The notes under the pieces are model-generated. The model had not been told where the DNA came from. It searched no databases and worked only from the letters and a program-made list of their open reading frames with translations. From contig JAJDWA010000042.1 in the NCBI GenBank assembly GCA_022825825.1, positions 1 through 64,000 on the forward strand: a DNA stretch of 64,000 bases. The letters are read 5' to 3'. The position numbers and the translations under genes are program-made. Positions within the stretch are counted from its first letter, which is position 1. Each line of letters begins with the position of its first letter. Shown in pieces: positions 44,901-54,456 of this stretch. The stretch comes from Candidatus Poribacteria bacterium. Lineage in GTDB: Bacteria > Poribacteria > WGA-4E > WGA-3G.

Positions 44901-45056
44901 GGAATCGAGAAATTGAGAGGTGTCAGTAACTTCTCCAAAGATAGGTTCAAGCATAAAAAAACAGAGATGCATTAGTATGAGTGCGCAGAATATCCCTCTC
45001 TTTACCAAGCGAATAAAAAAGGGATTAGGTGTATAGTTCAAATCCAATTTATACAT
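41931..45056 (-). CDS. tamA: Omp85-family outer-membrane assembly protein (TamA/BamA-like) with many POTRA domains
   Basis: The 1041-residue protein has an N-terminal signal segment (about 18-41, FCALILMHLCFFMLEPIFGE), a long periplasmic part and a C-terminal Omp85 barrel of about 350 residues with the diagnostic TTVRGYAERGLGP loop (L6 VRGY) and a terminal Phe (GRIGTTF). The periplasmic part holds at least six POTRA-like units, seen as repeats such as KKIQIQGNSAIFTEQIIATC and LYEKKYYPSTEI; E. coli TamA has three and BamA five. The ATG lies two bases after the tamB stop, so the pair is co-transcribed and likely forms the translocation and assembly module linking inner and outer membranes. It may instead be the only BamA of the cell. 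Confidence 0.85.
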   Translation of the reverse strand: MYKLDLNYTPNPFFIRLVKRGIFCALILMHLCFFMLEPIFGEVTDTSQFLDSSRETGQQKTVFKIEYFIDNLAIKDSEKLSTLEKLTHIAVNSQFSRNAIQQSVNSLFSSQQFAQIDVYILQTSEGIVLKFDLKNVMRIQKSGITGELPERLRQEIQAAIKLKPGAKYVPVISKKDIDAIKKVCAENGYYDAEVKANTITSDGSLTYHVNLGNPTVVKKIQIQGNSAIFTEQIIATCKTRVGSVYRKAILDQDIEVIRGLYEKKYYPSTEIAHDFRHQTGVLTLDILEGTQLLLDFVDENGKPIIQDAPFRIFLAKLGFNIKESERDRLRNEITFLINNRSLWEETVQDHFEAEGYHGTEVKSKILTNSPLHVEFTVKRGIRYIVTRVTFSGSSAFSDRELLREIEMKPYRFFSRLFRKRIFSQQKLLTDIQRLKILYEKAGYPYTEIDTDIKFPSFEELSPNRQKRGEITIHFKIVADHREVINRCQFNGNKALDTTTLLDALPSRSQEPNARLVRKKYENAILKAYQDRGYIDARIVNTQYLHKTETPVLVVEGNFSEQLDSGTLPKKLRDAFKEHNLPLAGTKIGEEWSIQDFDGNARYTLEQRKEHLSVFEHGVLQFQIFEGDQIIFGTFSFVGEIGVKPIVLKREFTHLRGALYVPEKISKAIANLYNTGVFERIRAASIIPAAFGNQPSNFGNASLPILSAPQPVIRDVEIRLQKRKARAIGASVGYSTSDGPRGTIALSHYNLLKRNVRFRLRGRQGTLGYLYDTTLTEPWLIGRTSGSLQFLARKLEEDDDVRALQGSFSLSRKLSNTHRLNLEYSYRDLKDTSVAFLETTVSSLRFLWRQDTRVPSLNPTSGMLNEAAVEIAGNLLGGKSSFIKITTDTRYHRRLNARGLVLATALRLGYTPGLQAKANNEAELISFERFWAGGSTTVRGYAERGLGPKDSPGKYRGNVQFIFNTELRFPIFDPIQGVVFFDTGNVWDTVADIEYKWLPSAAGVGLRLSLGPFIGGVDYAVPLISVPDVSTNAIYGRIGTTF

Positions 45057-45058
45057 TT

Positions 45059-48000
45059 TTAGAAACGCCCCTCAAGTAATTGAACATCTATACCATATTT
45101 ATTTTTTCCATCACCTTCCACTTTAATTGGAAATTTTTTACCAAAGAGGAAAAATGGATATTCTGCAACGATGTAGCGTTCACCAGCATCTAAACCTTTA
45201 GAGATTGTAAAGGTGAATCCGCCAAGCGAGAACCATAAAGAATTATCTGGCAAAAGGAGTGCAAGAACGTCTGCATCTGTAAAGACTTCGGTCGTGGAGG
45301 AGTTTTGTGGTTCTGCCTGTAAACTAATCTTCGCTTTGTTGATATCGCCGTTTTCAAGGATACCGGTTACCGTTGCTGTAACCTTTAGATCTGCCGTGCT
45401 TCCGTCCCTAAGTAGAACACCACGGATAGGATTTGGGGTTTCGAGGAAGATATTTAATTCTGGATTGAAGGTAGTAGTACTTGAGTTTCTAATCGTTGAA
45501 TCCCCAACAATCTCAAAAACCTGTGTAAGAACGCCAATTTTCCCATTGAGGATCGAAACATTGCCCGTAAAAAGTGGTTCTTGAATCGCCCCCGTGAGTT
45601 TACCGCTGCAAGCAATTTCAATGTCAGTATTTCCGCTGGTTGAAGAACGTAGACGAAAGTTGTTTGGTATATCAATATTCACATCTAAGTCAAGTTCGCG
45701 CAAGATGGGAGCATCCGAAAATAGGTCTGTTTCTGTTACAGTACCAGCAGAGAAGGTGTTCAGTACGTTTTCCCAATTCCAATCTTGTAGGTAATATCCT
45801 GAGTCGATTCTAATATGCCCCTCCAGAATCATATCTGTAATTTTGCCATGTAGCTGTAGATCGTCAGAATTTATGTTGATTTCGTACAATCGCGGTTCGG
45901 TAAAGGTGCAGTCCGTTAAGCTAGCTGTAAGGTTAACATCATCTATTTGAAGCCAATTTAAGGCAATCTCACCTCTGGCAGCAAAATCACCACTATTCAA
46001 TTGACCTTCAAAGGTTTTGATTTCAAGTTTTGATTCGGTGAAATCAAACTGTACATTAGCATTTTGAAAGAAAACTGGTGAGCTTGCGAGTTTAAGTTCT
46101 GTAAATTCTCCCTCGCCTTCGAGGCGTGGCGCTTGCGGTGTCCCACTGAAAGTAGCGTTGATTGAACCTATTCCACTCGCAGATTGGATCAGAGGTTCCA
46201 TAAGAGGCAAAATTTCCAGGTCGTGCAATTTAAAGTCAATTCCAACCTCCATCTCCTCAGGGATCGGTTTAGCTTGCAGTTTTGAGAACGAAAGCAGAAA
46301 AGGCAAATATCCCGAACAGAAGAGTTGATTTTCGCCAATCGTCAGGAGTGGTCTATCCTCAGAAATAGTCCACCGTCGCTTATCGTAGCTATAATGCAGC
46401 TCAGCAATGAATTCATCTATTTTTGCTTTATTAATCGCAAGTTCATGTCCAACAAGCTCGACTGTTATATCAGGTTCTGCATAAGTACCTGTGATGTTAA
46501 TGGTTGTTGATAGTGTTCCCTTCTCCTGATAAACCTTACGATACACCTCAGGTAAATATGGATCTAAAATAGAGATATTGAAATTGTCCAGTTTTAGGTT
46601 AGCAGAAATAGTTCCTTGCATGTTCCATCCACCAAAACAACTAAAAACAAGAGGATCCTCTACGACAGCAGAAGGAATCGGGATAGTATTTTCAAGTTTA
46701 AGTCCTTGAACTCTGAATGTACCGAGATTCAAAGTAATAGGTATTAATTCTGAATTTTTAAAATTAAATTGCTGATCTAAGGCGGTAAAACCCAAGGAGA
46801 TATTATCAATGGTAAAACTTGCAGTCGCCACCTGAGTGAGAGCATCAAAGGTGATTGGGGCGCGTATTTTCGGAATTGGAATTTCTTCTCTTTTTTCAAA
46901 AAAGTTTGCAAGCGGCATGTTCAATTTTGTAAGGGTAGCATCTACATATCCGTTCACTTCCTGAAAACTATCTGGTGGAAGAGTCTGCCGTAGAATTGAA
47001 CCGAGAGGATACTGTTTTATTGATAACCCATTTACTGAGAATAACTTCGGCGTCAAGCCATCCAGTTGCAATTCACTTTGTTCAACATTACACATCCCAT
47101 CTTCTATCTCAAATTGGAAATTTGCCAACTTAAGAGCGTCTCTACTGGCTTTGAGTTGAACAATTACGTTCTCAAAAAATTGATTGGTACTGTTTAGACG
47201 GATTTTGGGGGCATGCAAAGAAGCATCTCCCTGTAAATACGGTGTCCGTGTCGTCCCCTGAATTGTTAAATCAATATCTGCAACACCACCTTCCGCTTCC
47301 GAAAATACAGCATCAATACCCGGAAAAAAGGTGAGTGGTAGTTCATTTCCGCGCAGACGAACCTTAATGGGTGCTTCAAGGAGTCGTTCTGAGAAATTAA
47401 CCTGTGCCAAAGTTAGATCAAACGGGATCATACCGTCGAGGATTAAATTGTCACCATTATTGGTAAGCCCAGTCCTCAATATAATTTGTTTGTTTGCATA
47501 TTTAACGTCGCCCTGCCATTGCAGTGGTAAATCTGTATTCGTCTTTGGCGTATGTTTGAACGTTCCATCCCATTTTGCGGAGATGTTTGGCGTAGTAAGC
47601 GGACCATCAAAACGGGTGTCAACTTTGGCATCTATATTAGGAGAGGAAATCCATAAAGGAAAAAGGGCAATGATTCTATCGTCATTTAATTTGAAGTCTA
47701 TAGGTAAGGTGTTGGAAATTTGATAGTTGTGTGCTTTTAGATTGAGTTCATCTATTTTGCATGTTGCTGTTATAAGATCGGGGGTAAAACCTGTTCCAGT
47801 TAATTTTGCCGATCCGCTAATTAGGCCGCTTACGAAAGAGGGTTTTTGCTGGTAAAGTGTGACAAAATCATCAATCTCCAGTTTCTGAAAAGATGTTCCT
47901 ATGTCAAACATCATCTCGTCTCCATTGCGAGTTGAAAACGACGTCTCTCCATTTATCTGAAAACTGCCTTTCCCGATCTGACCGTTGGCAATTAAGCCTC

Positions 48001-51000
48001 GTATGTCTACTGATTGTTTTTTTATAGTCGTAAGTGCATGCAGTTTCTCCAATGTGATTGGTTTAGCAAATTCCCCAAAGTAAATAGGGTGCTTTTCTAT
48101 TGTGTGTACATTTAGATCTACAACAGGGGTTGTTATACTACCTAATACATTTAGTGAAATTCCGATGTTTCCTTGAATTACGGTAGATTTGTCTAATGTC
48201 AAATGTTTCGCAGCTTCAACAGACAGACTGTTCTTAACTAAGTCTGAAAATTTTGCTAAATCAAGACTTTCACTTATGATTTCAAAATTTAGTTTGGAAT
48301 TGTTAAATACATTTTGATCAATATTTATATTTCCGCCTATTTGGAACAGATTATTCAATACCAGTACTTGAAAAGGTTTGATATGTAGCGTATTATCTTG
48401 AAATTTTATTTCACCGTTTGCATCACTTATATTGATATTCCCTATTTCGGTTTCCACAATTAACATTGGTACTGTCCATTTGAGATCAACAATAGGATTA
48501 CCTAAAGTTCCTTTTGTTTTTAAATCATATTGAGCAATACCAGAAATGGGAAATCCTAACGCTGCACTGAGAGATTCCAGCATTAACATTTGATTATGCT
48601 TGGAAGAAATATCTAACTCTTCAGTTTTTGTATCAATGGTGCCGGTAAGCTGAATAAATGGAGATTCATCTCCATGAACAGATAATGAACTGTCAAAAAT
48701 CGTCAATATATCATCTTCTAACCTTAAGCGCATCGGTTTAGGATTTGTAAAGCGTAAGGAATTGTACTCAAGTTGGGTTTTGTTGATAATTATGTCAACA
48801 TCATAAGGATATACCCGTTTTTTAGAAGGTTCTATTGGTTCTTTAGAGGACAATTCCGCAATTGTGCCTTCTACCTCAACAGTACCTGTAATAGCATCAA
48901 AGATAGGATGAAAAATACGTAGAATGGGAGCAGCAGCTGTTTTTTCGCCTTTAAGGATAAATTTGTATGGATTAGGAGCACTATTGCTGATTGTACCTTC
49001 AATATCAGTCGTGCCAGCAAGTGCTTTTCCGGTAAGTTTGAAATGGTTTTCTTCTTCTATGAGAGTACCATCCAGATAGGCATCACCAAGAGGATTGTCT
49101 TTAAATGTGAGGTCTGAAAAGATAAATTGTGTGGTAAAAACGAGGTTCTCGGACTTTTTTTTATATGATTCAACGTTAACATGCATTTTGCCATCAAGTG
49201 GAAAATCAGTGATGTCTGCAGCGCTGGCAAGTTCAGCCAATTGAACCGGTTTGTCCTGATTATTTTTTAGACTGATGTCAAATTCACCATTTCTTTTTAT
49301 ATCGGCATTAAAAATAACTTGTTGACTACGGACTGCAATTATAAAATTAGGGATGGTAAGTGAATAATCGTCAATCTTTAACTGCAATGTTGCAGGATCT
49401 AAATTCATGTTCCAGGCGTTCCCAGAATCGATGGAAAAATTACCGCTACCATCAAGATTGTCAATGAGCTGACCGTATAAATTTAATTCTCCCTTTATAT
49501 CACCTTCAATTGGGTAAGCAACTGTAAATAAGAGTTTGTTATAGTCAGTATCCAACACAAGTGGATCGACGACGATGTGAAAATTCGCTGGAAATTTTTT
49601 ATCTATCCTAATATTACCCTCAATGGAAACGTTAGTGCCGCCTTGTTTTGTTAAATGTGCGTTTTCAAAGGACACAACCCGATCTACATACCGAAAATCC
49701 CCGGTTATACGACCAACTGGAATTGGAGCATAATCACTCCGCCGATAGAATGCCTCAGGTATCTCTGCATGTCCAGTGACGGTGCCGTCTTTTTTTATTT
49801 CCGCAGTAATGTTTCCAATACCTTTGAACGGCACAGAATTAAAAATTTCAAATATTTTTCCAAAGTCTATATTTCCAAGTTGTACTTCAAAACTTTCATA
49901 AGGACCGCTGGCATCAACACTTATGTCATCTATAGTACCGTTTGCCCTGATATTCGAGCCGTTCTCAGGTTCTGAAGATACTTCCAAATGCAGAGAGGAA
50001 TCTTTTAGAGAAATGAGTTTTAATTTTTTTGCTACAAGTAAATTTGTATCTGAAAGTTCCACATTGCTATCAAGGTGTAATTTTCCTGTTGTATCACCTT
50101 TTATGTGTGCTGAGCCTGTAAACGTTCCAGATTCGATTTGAGGCCCCTTTGCTGACAATTTAACGAACATTGGTAATAGAGAGTCGAGTTGAATATTTTC
50201 AATTTGCCAATTACTGTCGTAGGTGATAGGTTGTTTCACAAAGTGCTGTAATCGTTTAATCACATTCCCTTCAGCACTATTGTCAAATGTAGCACTACCA
50301 TCTCCTGTAAGTGTTCCGCCAGCAATCTGAAGGCTGAATTTGTCTAACGTTACTTCCGGAACTTTCTCTAAATTTATAGTCGTATTGATGGCTAATTCTG
50401 TAATGTCTATTTGTCTAATATTAGATTTAGATGAATCTGTTGAACGCTGAATTTGCTTGAGGGAAAGTGCTTCCGATGTTCCAGTGAGTGTGCCATTTAA
50501 AGTTGAATCTGTCCCGTTTAACTCCAATACCGCTTTACCTAATCCCGCAAGTTGTATGTCGTTACCAAGAAACTTTTGCACATCTGTCGCATCAATTGTT
50601 AGTTCTATAACTGTATTCCATTCTTGTTCATCCCAGCTCCCTTTGAGTTCCTGTATTTCAATAAATGAGTTACCCAATTTTAGTTTGAGTGTATCCAAGT
50701 TACTATTTGTGGCTGATACAGAAAAACCTATTTCTTTCAACCGTTCAATTGGCAATTTGGTTTCATTCAGGCTGAAACTCCCTTTGCCGATAGAGATTTT
50801 TCCGCTATGATTCCATTTTTCTAACTCACCCTCCAACTCAATTGCGATATCTGGCAGACTTAGTTCAATATTCTGCTGTGTATCTGTAAAGAGGATCTTA
50901 CCGCTGTTGATAGCAGCTTTAGAAACGGCAAATGCAAAGGAATTATTAGTAGATTCGGGTTTAGGTGCAGTTTTCCGCAGCATCTGTGTAAGGTTGACTT

Positions 51001-51367
51001 GTCCCTCCGTATTGCGACGTAGGTTTACCTCTGGCGAGTTTATTTCTAAGCCAGTTACAAGGAATTTACGTTGTAAAAGACCAAAGAAGTTGTATTTTAG
51101 GACTATCTCATCTGTAGAGAGTATAGGTATTTTTTCGTTGTTTTCTATCCTAAAATTATCGACTGCTATACCGGTGAAGATATTCCCGCTCAATTTGCCG
51201 AGTCTAACTTCGTACCCCTTGGCAATCTGGTTACGTAAGGCTTTTCTAAGTCGAGGCTCAATGAAGTTGTTTAGAAAAGAATCTGAACTGATATAGAAAA
51301 ATCCGCCGATTCCAAAGAGAAGGATAATTAGCGATATTGCAATTAAAACTTTCTTTCGTCGTGTCAT
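45059..51367 (-). CDS. tamB: TamB/YtfN-family inner-membrane assembly and lipid-transport protein
   Basis: The 2102-residue protein starts with one signal-anchor helix (about residues 6-26, VLIAISLIILLFGIGGFFYI) and continues as a very long series of beta-strand repeats with no other membrane helix, the AsmA-like/DUF490 layout. The end (ISLQAEPQNSSTTEVFTDAD, LLLPDNSLW, EGDGKNKYGIDVQLLEGRF) matches the conserved DUF490 C-terminus. The protein would span the periplasm as a groove that carries phospholipids and helps insert outer-membrane proteins with TamA. E. coli TamB has 1259 residues, so this is about 800 longer. The ATG at 51367 is preferred to one at 51409, giving a four-base gap after tlyA. 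Confidence 0.88.
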   Translation of the reverse strand: MTRRKKVLIAISLIILLFGIGGFFYISSDSFLNNFIEPRLRKALRNQIAKGYEVRLGKLSGNIFTGIAVDNFRIENNEKIPILSTDEIVLKYNFFGLLQRKFLVTGLEINSPEVNLRRNTEGQVNLTQMLRKTAPKPESTNNSFAFAVSKAAINSGKILFTDTQQNIELSLPDIAIELEGELEKWNHSGKISIGKGSFSLNETKLPIERLKEIGFSVSATNSNLDTLKLKLGNSFIEIQELKGSWDEQEWNTVIELTIDATDVQKFLGNDIQLAGLGKAVLELNGTDSTLNGTLTGTSEALSLKQIQRSTDSSKSNIRQIDITELAINTTINLEKVPEVTLDKFSLQIAGGTLTGDGSATFDNSAEGNVIKRLQHFVKQPITYDSNWQIENIQLDSLLPMFVKLSAKGPQIESGTFTGSAHIKGDTTGKLHLDSNVELSDTNLLVAKKLKLISLKDSSLHLEVSSEPENGSNIRANGTIDDISVDASGPYESFEVQLGNIDFGKIFEIFNSVPFKGIGNITAEIKKDGTVTGHAEIPEAFYRRSDYAPIPVGRITGDFRYVDRVVSFENAHLTKQGGTNVSIEGNIRIDKKFPANFHIVVDPLVLDTDYNKLLFTVAYPIEGDIKGELNLYGQLIDNLDGSGNFSIDSGNAWNMNLDPATLQLKIDDYSLTIPNFIIAVRSQQVIFNADIKRNGEFDISLKNNQDKPVQLAELASAADITDFPLDGKMHVNVESYKKKSENLVFTTQFIFSDLTFKDNPLGDAYLDGTLIEEENHFKLTGKALAGTTDIEGTISNSAPNPYKFILKGEKTAAAPILRIFHPIFDAITGTVEVEGTIAELSSKEPIEPSKKRVYPYDVDIIINKTQLEYNSLRFTNPKPMRLRLEDDILTIFDSSLSVHGDESPFIQLTGTIDTKTEELDISSKHNQMLMLESLSAALGFPISGIAQYDLKTKGTLGNPIVDLKWTVPMLIVETEIGNINISDANGEIKFQDNTLHIKPFQVLVLNNLFQIGGNINIDQNVFNNSKLNFEIISESLDLAKFSDLVKNSLSVEAAKHLTLDKSTVIQGNIGISLNVLGSITTPVVDLNVHTIEKHPIYFGEFAKPITLEKLHALTTIKKQSVDIRGLIANGQIGKGSFQINGETSFSTRNGDEMMFDIGTSFQKLEIDDFVTLYQQKPSFVSGLISGSAKLTGTGFTPDLITATCKIDELNLKAHNYQISNTLPIDFKLNDDRIIALFPLWISSPNIDAKVDTRFDGPLTTPNISAKWDGTFKHTPKTNTDLPLQWQGDVKYANKQIILRTGLTNNGDNLILDGMIPFDLTLAQVNFSERLLEAPIKVRLRGNELPLTFFPGIDAVFSEAEGGVADIDLTIQGTTRTPYLQGDASLHAPKIRLNSTNQFFENVIVQLKASRDALKLANFQFEIEDGMCNVEQSELQLDGLTPKLFSVNGLSIKQYPLGSILRQTLPPDSFQEVNGYVDATLTKLNMPLANFFEKREEIPIPKIRAPITFDALTQVATASFTIDNISLGFTALDQQFNFKNSELIPITLNLGTFRVQGLKLENTIPIPSAVVEDPLVFSCFGGWNMQGTISANLKLDNFNISILDPYLPEVYRKVYQEKGTLSTTINITGTYAEPDITVELVGHELAINKAKIDEFIAELHYSYDKRRWTISEDRPLLTIGENQLFCSGYLPFLLSFSKLQAKPIPEEMEVGIDFKLHDLEILPLMEPLIQSASGIGSINATFSGTPQAPRLEGEGEFTELKLASSPVFFQNANVQFDFTESKLEIKTFEGQLNSGDFAARGEIALNWLQIDDVNLTASLTDCTFTEPRLYEININSDDLQLHGKITDMILEGHIRIDSGYYLQDWNWENVLNTFSAGTVTETDLFSDAPILRELDLDVNIDIPNNFRLRSSTSGNTDIEIACSGKLTGAIQEPLFTGNVSILNGKIGVLTQVFEIVGDSTIRNSSTTTFNPELNIFLETPNPIRGVLLRDGSTADLKVTATVTGILENGDINKAKISLQAEPQNSSTTEVFTDADVLALLLPDNSLWFSLGGFTFTISKGLDAGERYIVAEYPFFLFGKKFPIKVEGDGKNKYGIDVQLLEGRF

Positions 51368-51371
51368 TATT

Positions 51372-52220
51372 CTATTCCAAATTTTCTGCCTCGTCTGCAT
51401 AAAAAGCATGATGGGCAGTCCTAACTACATCAGTGACAAAATCCATATTTATTGTAGGCAGGGCGTCTAACCCAGCTTCTAATTGCGTTGCTGTAGTGGG
51501 TTTCCGAAGCCAAAGGATGTATTCAATATTACCTATATCTCGGTGAATTGGTGAAAAGGTTATCCCCGCTGGTATTGCTGATAAATATTCCTGTACAAAA
51601 CCAATCAAATTAATTAATGTTTCTTTATGTACATCTGGATCATCAACAATTCCGCCTTTTTTCACGAGGGAACGTCCTGCTTCAAATTGCGGCTTGACAA
51701 GCGCAATAACTTCCAAAACACCTAACTTATCAATTATTACAGGCAGGACTTTTTGTAAGGAGATAAAAGAAACATCAATCACAGCTATATCAAGCGGATG
51801 CGAAAATAGGTGTTGGTCAATGTAGCGGATATTGGTTTTGTCAAGTACGTGAACACGCGGGTTCTTTTGAAGTTTCCATGCAAGTTGTCCATACCCGACA
51901 TCCACCGCATAGACGAAATCTGCACCGTGTTGGAGTAAGCAGTCGGTAAAACCACCTGTGGAAGCACCTACATCAATAGCTACTCTGTTTTGAACGGTTA
52001 TGTCAAAAACTTGTAGTGCCTTTTCAAGTTTCAAACCGCCACGACTGACATATTTGGGTGGGTGTTCAACCTCAATTTCAGCGTCAAGTGGTATGCGCTG
52101 ACCTGGTTTTAGGTTTGAATTGTTGTTTACTCTGACTGCACCGGCTAAAATCAGACGTTTCGCTTGAAGGCGGCTTTCAGCAAAACCACGTTGAACAAGA
52201 ACAATATCTAACCTTTCCAT
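51372..52220 (-). CDS. tlyA: TlyA-family rRNA 2'-O-methyltransferase/hemolysin-like
   Basis: The 282-residue protein begins with an S4 RNA-binding domain (MERLDIVLVQRGFAESRLQA, residues 1-60), followed by an FtsJ-type Rossmann domain: KYVSRGGLKLEKAL, motif I AIDVGASTGGFTDCLLQ (about 81-97), ALVKPQFEAG and VVTFS-type strands. The pattern gives the K-D-K-E tetrad of 2'-O-methyltransferases. Known members methylate cytidines in 16S and 23S rRNA. The ATG at 52220 matches the family N-terminus, although the frame extends to 52253. It precedes tamB by four bases and follows dxs after 95 bases, a neighbourhood seen with dxs and xseA/B in many bacteria. Confidence 0.9.
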   Translation of the reverse strand: MERLDIVLVQRGFAESRLQAKRLILAGAVRVNNNSNLKPGQRIPLDAEIEVEHPPKYVSRGGLKLEKALQVFDITVQNRVAIDVGASTGGFTDCLLQHGADFVYAVDVGYGQLAWKLQKNPRVHVLDKTNIRYIDQHLFSHPLDIAVIDVSFISLQKVLPVIIDKLGVLEVIALVKPQFEAGRSLVKKGGIVDDPDVHKETLINLIGFVQEYLSAIPAGITFSPIHRDIGNIEYILWLRKPTTATQLEAGLDALPTINMDFVTDVVRTAHHAFYADEAENLE

Positions 52221-52315
52221 CTTTTCATCATTCTGATTTATGATTAAACACATGCAAATTGCATGTACTATTATCTGTACTATTCGTAACGTATTTTGGT
52301 GTTCCTAAGTTAACT

Positions 52316-54175
52316 CTATGCCCCTACAGCTAAGGCAACTCCAGCGCGGATAATGGCTTCTGTATCATAACCGTATCTATCGTACAATGTTTTCACGTCT
52401 CCATGTTCAATAAACCGATCTGGCACACCGAGTGAAGTCACACGGACATCTGTAATCGCTTCCGCCGCAAGTGCCTCAAGTACTGCACTGCCAAATCCCC
52501 CCATCAATACACCATCTTCCACTGTAATTACTTTACCAATCTGTTTTGCTAAATCTACAATCAATGTGGTATCTAAAGGTTTAATAAAACGTGCGTTCAC
52601 CACTGTTGTTTCGATTCCGGTTTCGCTCAAAGTCTGTGCCGCCTCAAGTGCTGGATATACGCGGTTCCCGAGTGCTACAATCAGTAAATCTTCACCTTCA
52701 TGGCAAATTTCAGCCTTTCCGATGGGGAGCGGTTTAGCCTCAGTCTCTAACTTTACGCCGGTCCCTGTTCCCCGTGGATAACGCAACGCGATAGGCCCCA
52801 TCTCATAAGTGAGCGCAGTTTTTAGCATGTGTTGCAATTCATTTTCATCTTTGGGGGCCATTGATACGATATTAGGAATTGAACGTAAGTAGGCAATATC
52901 AAAAACACCGTGGTGTGTTGGTCCGTCCGCGCCTACAAGTCCCGCACGGTCAAGTGCGAAAACGACAGGTAAATTTTGAATACACACGTCGTGGAGGACC
53001 TGATCATAACCACGTTGTAAGAAAGTTGAGTAGATAGCCACAACAGGCTTTAATCCTTCAGTTGCAAGTCCAGCCGCGAAGGTAACAGCACACTGCTCTG
53101 CTAAACCTACATCAAAGCACCGTTCTGGATACGCTTCCCAAAACTTGTCTAAACCAGTTCCCCCCGGCATAGCTGCCGTCACACCAATAATTCGTGAATC
53201 CTTTTTTGCCTCTTCAATTAAGGTGCGGCTAAAAACATCTGTATACTTAGGTGTAGCGGATGCGGGGTGAAGTGATTTACCGGTTTTCAGATCGAACTGA
53301 CCACTGACACTATAAAATCCTACTGGGTCTTCTTCTGCAGGTGGATAACCTTTCCCTTTTTTGGTGACAACATGTACTAAAATCGGTCCGGTCAACTCGC
53401 GAATACCTGTGAGAATAGGGACTAACGATTCTAAATCGTTTCCATCGAGCGGTCCAAAATATCTGAATCCAAATTCCTCAAACAACGTGCCAGGTTTTAG
53501 CGATGCTTCAATCTTCTGTGCCAATGCTTTTGCATCTGATGGAAAAAAGTTCATCAATTCTTTGGCACCTGTTCGAAGACGATTATAGCCGCGAGAACTA
53601 ATCAATTTGTGGAAATGTTTTGAGATTGCACCGATAGTAGGTGAAATTGACATCTGATTATCATTTAGGATAACCACCATATCTTTTTTGAAGTCACCAG
53701 CAGCGTTGAGACCTTCAAGTGCCATCCCCCCAGTCAATCCACCATCACCGATAATAGCAATCACCTTGAAGTCATCGTTATTAACATCGCGGGCAGCTGC
53801 AATACCTAACGCAGCTGAAATTGAAGTACTTGAATGTCCAGCGCCAAACACATCGTATTTACTTTCTTCACGACTCAGAAATCCGCTGATACCATCGGTT
53901 TGACGTAAAGTATCGAAAGTGTCTAAACGCCCTGTAAGCAGTTTATGTGGATATGCCTGATGACCGATATCCCAAATTACTTTATCGCGTGGTGTGTCGA
54001 AAACAGTATGCACCGCTATCGCAAGTTCTACAGTGCCAAAGTTGGGTGCAAAGTGTCCCGGATGTTCGGATAGCACAGTCAATAAGTGGGCGCGCATCTC
54101 CTCGGCAAGTGTTTTAAGCTCACTTACATTTAGATTTTTCAGATCCGAAGGGTTGTTGATTTTTTCCAAAACCAT
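52316..54175 (-). CDS. dxs: 1-deoxy-D-xylulose-5-phosphate synthase
   Basis: The 619-residue protein is a complete DXS: GHQAYPHKLLTGR with His72, GAGHSSTSISAALG with His114, the TPP-Mg site GDGGLTGGMALEGLNAAG near 143-160, EQCAVTFAAG with the catalytic Glu, and DRAGLVGADGPTHHG. It condenses pyruvate and glyceraldehyde-3-phosphate with thiamine diphosphate to start the MEP isoprenoid pathway, and DXP also feeds thiamine and pyridoxal synthesis. The ATG at 54175 lies one base after the xseB stop and has CGGAG six bases upstream; an in-frame ATG at 54193 would overlap xseB. Length is normal. Confidence 0.96.
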   Translation of the reverse strand: MVLEKINNPSDLKNLNVSELKTLAEEMRAHLLTVLSEHPGHFAPNFGTVELAIAVHTVFDTPRDKVIWDIGHQAYPHKLLTGRLDTFDTLRQTDGISGFLSREESKYDVFGAGHSSTSISAALGIAAARDVNNDDFKVIAIIGDGGLTGGMALEGLNAAGDFKKDMVVILNDNQMSISPTIGAISKHFHKLISSRGYNRLRTGAKELMNFFPSDAKALAQKIEASLKPGTLFEEFGFRYFGPLDGNDLESLVPILTGIRELTGPILVHVVTKKGKGYPPAEEDPVGFYSVSGQFDLKTGKSLHPASATPKYTDVFSRTLIEEAKKDSRIIGVTAAMPGGTGLDKFWEAYPERCFDVGLAEQCAVTFAAGLATEGLKPVVAIYSTFLQRGYDQVLHDVCIQNLPVVFALDRAGLVGADGPTHHGVFDIAYLRSIPNIVSMAPKDENELQHMLKTALTYEMGPIALRYPRGTGTGVKLETEAKPLPIGKAEICHEGEDLLIVALGNRVYPALEAAQTLSETGIETTVVNARFIKPLDTTLIVDLAKQIGKVITVEDGVLMGGFGSAVLEALAAEAITDVRVTSLGVPDRFIEHGDVKTLYDRYGYDTEAIIRAGVALAVGA

Positions 54176-54176
54176 C

Positions 54177-54407
54177 TTATACTCCGTTTTCATCTTCGGC
54201 TATAGCTTCGCCACCGATGTTGCCGTTCTCTTCTTGAGATATGTTTTGCACCCGGACCTCCGCCGCGTCAAGGAGTGCCCGACACGAACGGACTAAACTA
54301 ACCCCTTCTTCAAACAGTGTCAGAGAAGCGTCTAATTCCAAAGTGTCTGGAGCCTCTAACGTTTCAACAATTTCTTTTAGTCTTTCAAGTTTTTCTTCAA
54401 ATGTCAA
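54177..54407 (-). CDS. xseB: Exodeoxyribonuclease VII small subunit
   Basis: The 76-residue protein is XseB: TFEEKLERLKEIVETLEAPD, then LDASLTLFEEGVSLVRSCRALLDAAEVRV, the two-helix pair that clamps XseA. The chosen start is TTG at 54407, because AAGGAG lies six bases upstream; the longer TTG at 54425 has no such site. ExoVII digests single-stranded DNA processively from both ends in the cytosol. It is coupled to dxs (one base gap) but is separated from xseA by 150 bp occupied mainly by MITE copy D, whereas in many genomes the two lie close together. Confidence 0.9.
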   Translation of the reverse strand: MTFEEKLERLKEIVETLEAPDTLELDASLTLFEEGVSLVRSCRALLDAAEVRVQNISQEENGNIGGEAIAEDENGV

Positions 54408-54456
54408 ACGGTTTCTCCTTACCAAACAGTATTGTATAATTTGCTGTATTTTAATT

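Noticed and set aside
44978..51296. Several plus-strand open frames of 60-130 codons opposite tamB
   Set aside because: They are antisense shadows of a continuous conserved gene, lack ribosome binding sites and show no recognisable domain.
52252..52268. ACATGCAA/TTGCATGT palindrome upstream of tlyA
   Set aside because: Only eight bases per arm, no loop and no U-tract; too weak to call a terminator or operator.
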